A DNA stretch of 64,000 nucleotides from Bacteroidales bacterium (GTDB taxonomy: Bacteria > Bacteroidota > Bacteroidia > Bacteroidales > F082), in assembly GCA_017460915.1 (NCBI GenBank), contig JAFUAA010000047.1, positions 1 to 64,000 on the forward strand, in the 5' to 3' direction. Below the pieces are notes generated by a model that was not told the DNA's origin, did no database searches, and was given only the letters and a program-made list of their open reading frames with translations. The translations under genes were made by a program, and so were the position numbers. Positions 1 through 6,547 of the stretch are shown piece after piece; the first letter of the stretch is position 1, and the number at the start of each line of letters is the position of its first letter.

Positions 1-387
1 GCCATTCACCAGCATTAAACGCTGACCATCCAAAGCAAATCTATAGTCCACAAAGTTTACCCCATCCGTACATCCATCATGATAAAGCGTCTGCCCTATC
101 CGAGTGATGGCCGACAATCCGCAAAGGTTCCAGCCCCAGCCCAACAGGCCATTGCCGCTCTGGCTGTTGTACACAACCGAAATATCGGGCTGTATGCCAC
201 CCATGCCTTCCGGCACTTGGATCGGGATGGAATAGACTGCGCCACCAAGCGCCGAAACGTCGACGGTGCCGCCGATAGCCCCAACCACGACTTTGTCCTC
301 AACGGGTGGCTCGATTTCGTTAACCTCCTGTGCCCATAGTTTAGGCAACACCATCAATAATGATAACAGGTAAATCAGTTTTTTCAT
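1..387 (-). CDS. SpvB/RHS-type secreted protein, N-terminal part (runs off left edge)
   Basis: The reading frame starts at the ATG at 387-385 and stays open to base 1, giving 129 residues. It begins with a signal peptide (MKKLIYLLSLLMVLPKLWAQ), so the mature protein would start at or near Gln. The rest contains GGAVYSIPIQVPEGMGGIQP and NGLLGWGWNLCGLSAITR, the hallmark start of the SpvB/TcdB-like domain that opens many RHS/YD-repeat toxins and insecticidal-toxin B subunits. In those families this domain forms part of a beta-propeller and cocoon around a C-terminal payload. The payload and any RHS core lie outside the window, so the activity is unknown. It is 29 bp downstream of a small YD-motif/T9SS protein in the same direction and probably co-transcribed with it. 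The family call is firm; a toxin role is inference. Confidence 0.85.
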   Translation of the reverse strand, partial: MKKLIYLLSLLMVLPKLWAQEVNEIEPPVEDKVVVGAIGGTVDVSALGGAVYSIPIQVPEGMGGIQPDISVVYNSQSGNGLLGWGWNLCGLSAITRIGQTLYHDGCTDGVNFVDYRFALDGQRLMLVNG

Positions 388-416
388 GGTTCTTGCATTT
401 TTTCGTTACACTTTTG

Positions 417-866
417 TCATTCTTTTATCACTTTCCAAACATGCTTCCTGTCGCCAACGATCAGTTGGAACATGTAGATTCCTGGAGGCAAAACCGACAT
501 GTCGAAAGATTCGGTGTCGCTGTTTAACGCTTTCTCATACAACACGGCTCCAGAAAGTGTGGTGACCTTGAAAACCAACGAAAGCTCTTCGGGCTTGTTT
601 TGTATCGACAAAGTCAATTTTTCCTTTGCCGGATTCGGGTAAAGAGCCACCCGCATGTCACCATAGAAATCGAGGATGGTGGAGGTTGCTGTAGGGTTTT
701 CTTCAGGCTTGCTTTTCCTGCCTTGATTCGACGAGATTGTTTGTGATGTCCGGTTTCCGTTGTCATCATAGCCAAATGTTACCGTAGTATTTTGTTGGGC
801 TTGGCAATTCAAACTTGTGCCAAACAAAGCAATGGCGATTGCTGCAATTACATGTTTTCTTTTCAT
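417..866 (-). CDS. small secreted protein with one RHS/YD-like motif and a T9SS sorting domain
   Basis: 149 residues. A signal peptide (about 1-24, ending CQAQ) is followed by VTFGYDDNGNRTSQTI, which matches a single YD/RHS repeat unit (YDxxGN). A short linker leads to a C-terminal type A T9SS sorting domain (about 75-149) with the usual LYPNPAKEKLTL start, a PPGIYMF strand and a Lys-rich end. It should be exported through the T9SS and anchored or released at the surface. It lies directly upstream of the SpvB/RHS gene on the same strand, so it may be an accessory or a degenerate relic of an RHS protein with only one repeat left. The T9SS call is strong; the role is unknown. Confidence 0.85.
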   Translation of the reverse strand: MKRKHVIAAIAIALFGTSLNCQAQQNTTVTFGYDDNGNRTSQTISSNQGRKSKPEENPTATSTILDFYGDMRVALYPNPAKEKLTLSIQNKPEELSLVFKVTTLSGAVLYEKALNSDTESFDMSVLPPGIYMFQLIVGDRKHVWKVIKE

Positions 867-891
867 CTTGTTTTGTGTTTAAAGTGTTGGT

Positions 892-924
892 TTTGTACTT
901 TTTCCTTAGAAATCCCTATCTTTG
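892..924 (+). promoter_or_regulatory. Bacteroidota-type promoter facing an ORF-poor stretch
   Basis: TTTG at 892-895 and TATCTTTG at 917-924 are separated by 21 bases, a full match to the Bacteroidota -33/-7 consensus on the plus strand. No convincing plus-strand gene follows before 1115, and the flanking genes are both on the minus strand. Confidence 0.6.
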
Positions 925-929
925 CAGCG

Positions 930-1085
930 CAAAAACGGGCAAGGAATACCGCGGGCATTCGCCCACAGTTAACGTAGTTCGTTTTGCTCAGGGTGTTTGG
1001 CCAGCAGTGCAATCTTCCACAAAAGCCTTTGCTCTTCAAGCACCTTCTTATATATTGCCTCACTTCGGAGGCTTTATCGAATGAA
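930..1085 (+). ncRNA. candidate small RNA (unidentified)
   Basis: This stretch follows a consensus plus-strand promoter and has no protein-like reading frame on either strand. It contains local hairpin potential (GGGC-ATTC-GCCC near 948-959) and a short GCCTC/GAGGC stem near its end with a weak T tract. It does not show the diagnostic motifs of SRP RNA, tmRNA or RNase P RNA. A 6S-like or trans-acting RNA is possible but unproven. Confidence 0.3.
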
Positions 1086-1114
1086 CTTGGTCTTCTTCAT
1101 CGTTTCAGTGTTTT

Positions 1115-1501
1115 TTAATCCGTTACCGTAAACCCACCAGCATACACATCGCCATTGGAGAGAGTGAAAGTGACAATGTAATTCCCTGCGTTGGGGATGT
1201 AAAACTGCAAGCCATTGAGGGTAAGTACCGAGGTGTATTGCACCGAGGCACCGCCAGTCGTGGCGACCTCTACAGAAACTTGGCCGAGGTTTTCGGTGAA
1301 TGCTACCGTAAGCAAATGACCATCTAGAATAGGGTTGATAGAATTACCTCTATCCGATCCGCTTACGCTTACACATTCTATTACCTCAATTGGTATTCCT
1401 TCTCCTTTCTCGTTTTCCATTCTGGCCTCGCCGTGAGCGTAGCACAATGCTCCCGAAAGGGCTAAGCACAGCATCAGAAACAATGATATTACTTTTTTCA
1501 T
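1115..1501 (-). CDS. DUF3244 family small secreted protein
   Basis: 128 residues with a signal peptide (1-22, ending CYAHG). The body contains GSDRGNSINP, ENLGQVSVEV and a C-terminal IPNAGNYIVTFTLSNGD segment, the pattern of the DUF3244 beta-sandwich family of Bacteroidales. Its function is unknown. A paralog with about the same length and ending lies at 28878-29258. Both paralogs sit directly downstream of a TPR/HTH membrane regulator on the same strand, so regulator and DUF3244 protein form a repeated module. The 107 bp between the two genes here has no obvious terminator, so co-transcription is plausible. Confidence 0.8.
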   Translation of the reverse strand: MKKVISLFLMLCLALSGALCYAHGEARMENEKGEGIPIEVIECVSVSGSDRGNSINPILDGHLLTVAFTENLGQVSVEVATTGGASVQYTSVLTLNGLQFYIPNAGNYIVTFTLSNGDVYAGGFTVTD

Positions 1502-1608
1502 CGTGTATTAGGTTTAAAATCACGATGCTAAAATACAGAGGTTACCAAAATCCCACAAGAAAATGATGGTTCGGAAAGGTTAGGTATTTTTTGTTAACGT
1601 CTTACAAA

Positions 1609-3594
1609 TCAAATGGATGAAGCATTCTGAACTATATCCATCAAAACAACAGAAAGCGGTTTTTCACTTCCAATTATCTTTTGAATTCTACCGTCACGCT
1701 CAACAACCGTGTTATAGGCACGCTGCATCAAAGCAGAAACATCAGAATGGGTCAGTCTGAGCAGATTTAGACAACAATAGTCAATGTCAAGGTCGGTAAG
1801 CTTTGGGTAAGCCTTTCTGAGACGTAGTGTGAACTGGCTAAAGTGACGGTCGGCGGCCGCACGCAAATCTAGTAGATGCTGCTTATCCAAAGCGTATGAC
1901 CTATAAAGCTCACAATCTATTTTCGCCTTGAACTGCCCTTCGTTCACCCGCTCCATGATGAGGCGACATACAGGTTCTTCATTGAACGAGGCAGCCGTTT
2001 CGGCTTTTGCAACCGAATCATCCTTTTGCTTGATTTGGTCTTTCAGTTCGCGCAGTTCCTGGTTGCTCCGTTTCAGTCGTCCCGACATGGCGGCTTGCTC
2101 CATACGATGGGTTTGTCGCTCGGCTTCAAGGACTTCTGCGTGCTGCTTGTCCTTTTCTTCCAACTCTTTTCTTGCCTCGGTCTCTTTTGCCTCCATCTCC
2201 CTTTGGTAATGTCTTTCTTTGTCTTCCAGCAACTTTTTGCTTCTCCTTTTCGCCACAACGAAAATGACCAATGCGATCAGAACAGCAATAGGTACAATGA
2301 TTTCAACGGTTTTCCTTATGGACTTTTCTCGCATTTCCTCGGCTTCTTTCTGCTGCTTTTGATCCATGTATGTCTTGAACATACCTTCAAGTCTCGAAGT
2401 CAAAGCCTTGTTTTCACCCTCTGATTTCTTATGGTCGACCAAAAAATGTACATAAACATCAGCTCTCCCTAATTCTCCGATACTGTCATAAACAATACGC
2501 AAATATTCTGCGGCTTGAATCTGGGATAATATGTTATCTGTGTTTTCAAAAACAGGAATCAAATAGTATAAAGCTGAATCATAGACTCCTTCTTCAACGA
2601 AAAGAGCTCCTATAGTCATGCATCGATATAATTGTTCGGTTTTATTGTCAGCAAGCAGGAAAATTTGTTTAAGTTCGTGCAAAGGTTGGTCAATTTCACC
2701 CCCATAGCGATAATCAGAAACAGCTTTACTTGACACAATATCTCTATAGACCGATTTGTCTGTATTGGCAATATTCTCCAACGCAAGCCCATAATATTGT
2801 CTCGCTCTATCAATCTCATTCAACTTGTCATATTGCTTACCTATCCTGTATAAAATACTGGAGATGCCATTAGGTGATGTAGGTTCAATTCTGCAATAAA
2901 TTAATGCTTTCTCATAGCAAGAGATGGAGGATTCCATCATGAACTGCTCCGAAAACAGGTCTCCCAGACGGTTATAGGTATTTGCCATGAACTGGGTCCT
3001 CTTGCCAGTTAATGTTTTTTCCTCAAAATGTTCCTCCATCACCTCCAACGCCTTCAGGTATTCCGCGCAAGCGCTCACCACGTCGTTTCGCTCATAAAAC
3101 CCTACACCATTAATATAATGGGCGCGGGCATCGAGGAATGTGAAGTTGTCGTGTTGTCCAGGAGATTGCGGATCGTGTCCGCAATGACGGTTCCAAGGGT
3201 TAGGGTTGTCGTTTTGCGTGAGTGTCAGGCTGTCAAAATACGCCACCGCCTCCAGCAGTTCCTCTCGGTTGGTCTGCGGTTGGTAATTCTTGTACAGCAA
3301 TTCCGCCATAAGGAGGTTGGCGTAATGGCTGTCAAATGTCTCGCCGGTAGAGACGTAGCGTGCTACGTCTCCCGAATCATCGCCGTCGTTTTTTGAGACG
3401 TTGCACGCAACGTCTCTACAACACAACAGAGCCAACGCACTGTCCGGCTGCCGCCACATCAGGCTGTCGATGGCGACCAGTTCGGGCGATACGTCGGCTG
3501 GTAGAGACGTGCCATGGCGCGTCTCTACATTGGAGGTGCAGGCCACCATCGCGGCCAGCACCAACAACCATCCTATGACGCACCATCGTTTCAT
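1609..3594 (-). CDS. TPR lipoprotein-type membrane regulator with C-terminal LuxR-like HTH
   Basis: 661 residues from the ATG at 3594. A start 18 bp upstream would overlap the preceding gene. The N-terminus is a lipoprotein or uncleaved anchor signal (VLAAMVAC). TPR-like helical repeats run from about 60 to 400 (for example AEYLKALEVMEEHFEEK). A membrane segment (about 431-450, IIVPIAVLIALVIFVVAKRR) is followed by a coiled coil (about 455-530). The C-terminus resembles a LuxR/GerE-type HTH (LTDLDIDYCCLNLLRLTHSD, then RAYNTVVERDGRIQKIIG). This architecture is a common Bacteroidota sensor-regulator. Residues about 22-80 hold three short peptides encoded by palindromic repeats, and a fourth insert follows near residue 135. 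It lies 1 bp after the T9SS surface gene and may end that operon. A broken paralog is at 29495-30794. Confidence 0.75.
   Translation of the reverse strand: MKRWCVIGWLLVLAAMVACTSNVETRHGTSLPADVSPELVAIDSLMWRQPDSALALLCCRDVACNVSKNDGDDSGDVARYVSTGETFDSHYANLLMAELLYKNYQPQTNREELLEAVAYFDSLTLTQNDNPNPWNRHCGHDPQSPGQHDNFTFLDARAHYINGVGFYERNDVVSACAEYLKALEVMEEHFEEKTLTGKRTQFMANTYNRLGDLFSEQFMMESSISCYEKALIYCRIEPTSPNGISSILYRIGKQYDKLNEIDRARQYYGLALENIANTDKSVYRDIVSSKAVSDYRYGGEIDQPLHELKQIFLLADNKTEQLYRCMTIGALFVEEGVYDSALYYLIPVFENTDNILSQIQAAEYLRIVYDSIGELGRADVYVHFLVDHKKSEGENKALTSRLEGMFKTYMDQKQQKEAEEMREKSIRKTVEIIVPIAVLIALVIFVVAKRRSKKLLEDKERHYQREMEAKETEARKELEEKDKQHAEVLEAERQTHRMEQAAMSGRLKRSNQELRELKDQIKQKDDSVAKAETAASFNEEPVCRLIMERVNEGQFKAKIDCELYRSYALDKQHLLDLRAAADRHFSQFTLRLRKAYPKLTDLDIDYCCLNLLRLTHSDVSALMQRAYNTVVERDGRIQKIIGSEKPLSVVLMDIVQNASSI
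3161..3189. repeat. family B palindrome (ATTGCGGA...TCCGCAAT) inside a coding region
   Basis: The arms ATTGCGGA (3165-3172) and TCCGCAAT (3178-3185) enclose a 5-base loop and are flanked by GGAG and GACG. The copy is read in frame in the TPR regulator as RHCGHDPQSPG. At the matching site the paralog carries a GTAGAGACG-type element instead (30388-30415). Confidence 0.75.
3347..3371. repeat. family A palindrome (GTAGAGACG type), in frame in TPR gene
   Basis: Arms GAGACGTAGC (3350-3359) and GCTACGTCTC (3362-3371) around a 2-base centre. On the coding strand it encodes GDVARYVSTG in the TPR regulator. The paralog has the matching copy at 30544-30568. Confidence 0.85.
3395..3419. repeat. family A palindrome, in frame in TPR gene
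   Basis: Arms GAGACGTTGC (3395-3404) and GCAACGTCTC (3407-3416), followed by TAC. It encodes CRDVACNVSK in the TPR regulator. The paralog has an identical core at 30592-30616. Confidence 0.85.
3501..3528. repeat. family A palindrome, in frame in TPR gene
   Basis: Outer arms GTAGAGACG and CGTCTCTAC with the centre TGCCATGGCG. The 28 bases are symmetric except for one T/G pair. It encodes VETRHGTSLP directly after the lipoprotein signal. The paralog copy at 30698-30725 has the same sequence. Confidence 0.85.
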
Positions 3595-3595
3595 A

Positions 3596-6547
3596 TCAAT
3601 GCGAAACCACAAAACGTCGAACCATTACGGCATCCTCAGTCTCCACCTTGAGCAAACACATCCCATTGACACAATTCGGAAGGTCAATGTCAACGCCATC
3701 GGAAATCACATTGCCTGACATTATTCTCTGTCCCATGGTATTATAAACCGAATAACGTTGCATCCCTCTGCTTTCAATACGAAGCCTATCCTTGGCCGGA
3801 TTGGGATAAACCTTCAAATCCTTCTCTTGGTGGTCGTCCACAGTCCAGTGGTCGTCCACACAAACATAATTCTGCTCGGGATTGTACAAGGCCGTGGCGA
3901 AGTCCGACTCACAGGTCTCGCCGTCGTCAGCGAGATAAAGGGCCGTCAGGCGGTAATAGAACTCGTGATGCTCGTCGTCCATCAAGTAGTCGCGATATTG
4001 ATAAAACAGTTGCTCCTCCACTGCCGGTATGGTGGCCACCTGTTGGTAATGCACGTTGTCGTAGGAGCGATAGAGGTTATAGTTTTGCAGCACATAGCCG
4101 TCCTCGCCCAGCACAAGCGACTGCCCACTGCGGTTGGAGACGAAGGCGCGCAACATCCAGGTGTAGTACATGTTGAAGGTGTGCATGTCCGTCCAGTTCT
4201 CGCCGTCGAGCGAGACCCAGCGGCCATTGGCGTTGCCCATGTCGGCAGAGACCGCCGCCGGTCGCGACAGGCCTTGCTGACCCACCACAATCCATATCGG
4301 CTCGTCCTCGGGGATGGCGAAAGGAGGGTCGATGTTCTCCACATGCCAGGCCTGTGCATTGGTCAAGGTCATATTCTGCGACCGCACCAAAGTGCGCGGC
4401 GCCGTGTCGCCACCCACATAAACCCACAGATGGTACTCGCCTGCCCCAACGTCGTAAATCGAGATCTTTTGCAGGCTGGTACCCACATACTCGGCCAAAT
4501 CCTCGGCCTCGAAACGGACACTCCAGAAAATCAGAGGCTCATTGTCGCCACCCAAGGCGCGCTTGAAGCTGCCGTCATCGTAATGCAGCCACTGCTGGAC
4601 GGGTTCGGGACGCTCGCCCCACGAAATCAAGGCGCCAAAGTCGCCATTATCGTCCAAGAAATTCTCGCCTTCCAACTTCATCGGCGGGTCGCAATAGGCT
4701 GGGAAACTCGCCACGACACATTCCTCGCACGACATCGAATGGTAGGTGCCATCCATGGGACCGTCATACACCAGACGCAGACAATACGTCACGTCATCGT
4801 GCATCGCGATGGTGGCATCCAAAAAGCCGTTTTCCTCCGTGAACGCCAACAAGACGCCGTCGCGGAAGAGCATTGCGCCCATCACGGCCTCGCTTTCAGG
4901 ATAAGCCCATGAAAGCTGCACAGCCTCGTTGTGTATCGCCCAACTCAGACCAGAAACACTGCCCGAAAACTCGGCGCAAGGATGGTACTCCCACTCGCAC
5001 GTGCGCCAATCTCCCGAAGCGGAAAGATAGACGGGACGCACCTGAGCTCGGTAAGTTTCGCCAACCTCGAGCTGACTCACGTCGAATTGGAAATAATCGG
5101 TGGTCACCCTATCGACAAAGTCGCCGTTCAATTTCAGCTCGAAATACTGCAAATCGCGGTTTCGTCGCGCATCGAGTGACCACATGGCCCAACCCGTAGA
5201 AGAAACATAAAAGTCGTCCATACCGTTGATGGCTTCGGCCAGCTCAACCTCGATTTGCGTGGGCATCATCACCGAAAGGGTCGAGTCGGAAACGTAGTCC
5301 ACGAAGCCGTCAAGATGGACACGGACGTCGTAGGCATCGCGGTAGACGTTGCCCAACAGCAATTGTCCGTTGGCATCGGCTGCCGCCTGATAAAAGTTGT
5401 CGGCCGACGTCAGCGTGACCACCGCCCCAGATGCCGGCAAAGCCACATTCGTCGTGACATTCACCTCCAACGTCGTAGTCATCTCACGATCAAGATAGGC
5501 CGACCAAATCGTATCCGATGCGCCACGGTTACCTTCGTAGTAGCAACTCACGCCCCACTGGTATTTGCCCCAGGGCAAGCTGCCCCAATTCAGGTCCATG
5601 AACACGGTGTCGGTCAGATGCGAGGCCAACATCAGCGGTGCTTCGTCGAAACGGCGGCGAAACAAGTCATAGTATTGGAAAGAGCGATTCGCCTTGGCGC
5701 TGTCCTCCTGCCAAAAATGGATGCAGTCCACATAGAAGCAGTCGTCGCCCACATCGGTGGAAGCGTCTTTGGCATAAGTCCAGCGGAACATATGCTCGCC
5801 TTCGGTAACGTCGAACTCGTACAAGTTCCAATCCTCCTCGCCCGAGCATTCCATTTTCTTCATGCCATCCAAATAGAAATAACCGGCATCCCAGGGACTC
5901 TCCGACGAAACCTTGCCATAGAAACTCATCTTCCCTGCAGAAGGCACATAAACGAAAACCTCGATTCCCGAAAGGCCGTCGCCCATGCCTTCGCAAGTGG
6001 ACTTCATGCAATACCTGCCTTCGAAGGCATGCGTCGAATCAATCGTCCACGGGAAGTCGGACATCGTGTTGTCCCAATGAAAACGGCTGAAATCACCCGT
6101 CTCAAAGTCCTCAAACAGCAACGGTTCGCGCATCGACCAGCTCACCTGAACCATGTCGTTGGTAAACTGCCGCGCCGCCACGTAGTTCACAGGATGATAC
6201 ACCTCATGCAACATAAAGCCGATCGGGGTATCCGTTAGACTGTCATGAAGGAAAAGCGTGTCAACCAGACATTCCACCTCGTAGCCTTCGGCAAAAGCAC
6301 AAACCTGATAAGCGCCTTCGCTCACGCTATCGGCGAAACAGCCTAAAGTATCGGTAACAAATTGATAAACAAGGGTATCACACGAAAATGCTATACCAGA
6401 AAACGACACCGTTGCTCCCACAATCGGGGAAACGCTGTCTTGCTCGTAGACCGAGCCTTGCACGGCCACCTGAGCCAAGGCCGGCTTGACCGTAAGCGAC
6501 ATTAAAACAGCCAACCACGACAACGCTATTTTCCGCAAGCCTTTCAT
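3596..6547 (-). CDS. large multidomain T9SS surface protein (jelly-roll and Fn3-like domains)
   Basis: 983 residues. After a signal peptide (ending ALAQ) comes a carboxypeptidase-regulatory-like domain (about 26-110, VQGSVYEQDSVSPIVGAT). Next is a jelly-roll module of the cleaved-adhesin/choice-of-anchor type (about 140-290, LLFEDFETGDFSRFHW). A PEGA-like domain (about 355-425) and several Fn3-like segments follow. The C-terminus is a type A T9SS sorting domain (about 905-983, LKVYPNPAKDRLRIES). The start overlaps the stop of the beta-helix gene by 4 bp (ATGA), so the two are translationally coupled. The architecture suggests an adhesin or ligand-binding surface protein controlled with the upstream sigma/FecR/STN genes. 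No catalytic motif was recognised. Confidence 0.85.
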   Translation of the reverse strand: MKGLRKIALSWLAVLMSLTVKPALAQVAVQGSVYEQDSVSPIVGATVSFSGIAFSCDTLVYQFVTDTLGCFADSVSEGAYQVCAFAEGYEVECLVDTLFLHDSLTDTPIGFMLHEVYHPVNYVAARQFTNDMVQVSWSMREPLLFEDFETGDFSRFHWDNTMSDFPWTIDSTHAFEGRYCMKSTCEGMGDGLSGIEVFVYVPSAGKMSFYGKVSSESPWDAGYFYLDGMKKMECSGEEDWNLYEFDVTEGEHMFRWTYAKDASTDVGDDCFYVDCIHFWQEDSAKANRSFQYYDLFRRRFDEAPLMLASHLTDTVFMDLNWGSLPWGKYQWGVSCYYEGNRGASDTIWSAYLDREMTTTLEVNVTTNVALPASGAVVTLTSADNFYQAAADANGQLLLGNVYRDAYDVRVHLDGFVDYVSDSTLSVMMPTQIEVELAEAINGMDDFYVSSTGWAMWSLDARRNRDLQYFELKLNGDFVDRVTTDYFQFDVSQLEVGETYRAQVRPVYLSASGDWRTCEWEYHPCAEFSGSVSGLSWAIHNEAVQLSWAYPESEAVMGAMLFRDGVLLAFTEENGFLDATIAMHDDVTYCLRLVYDGPMDGTYHSMSCEECVVASFPAYCDPPMKLEGENFLDDNGDFGALISWGERPEPVQQWLHYDDGSFKRALGGDNEPLIFWSVRFEAEDLAEYVGTSLQKISIYDVGAGEYHLWVYVGGDTAPRTLVRSQNMTLTNAQAWHVENIDPPFAIPEDEPIWIVVGQQGLSRPAAVSADMGNANGRWVSLDGENWTDMHTFNMYYTWMLRAFVSNRSGQSLVLGEDGYVLQNYNLYRSYDNVHYQQVATIPAVEEQLFYQYRDYLMDDEHHEFYYRLTALYLADDGETCESDFATALYNPEQNYVCVDDHWTVDDHQEKDLKVYPNPAKDRLRIESRGMQRYSVYNTMGQRIMSGNVISDGVDIDLPNCVNGMCLLKVETEDAVMVRRFVVSH

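Noticed and set aside
930..1085. Assignment of the ORF-free transcript as SRP RNA, tmRNA or RNase P RNA
   Set aside because: The diagnostic conserved loops and the tmRNA tag frame are absent, so only an unidentified small RNA is proposed.
3347..3528. The palindrome cluster as a CRISPR array
   Set aside because: The repeats are palindromes with different centres and irregular spacing, and they are translated in frame. There are no uniform spacers and no cas genes.
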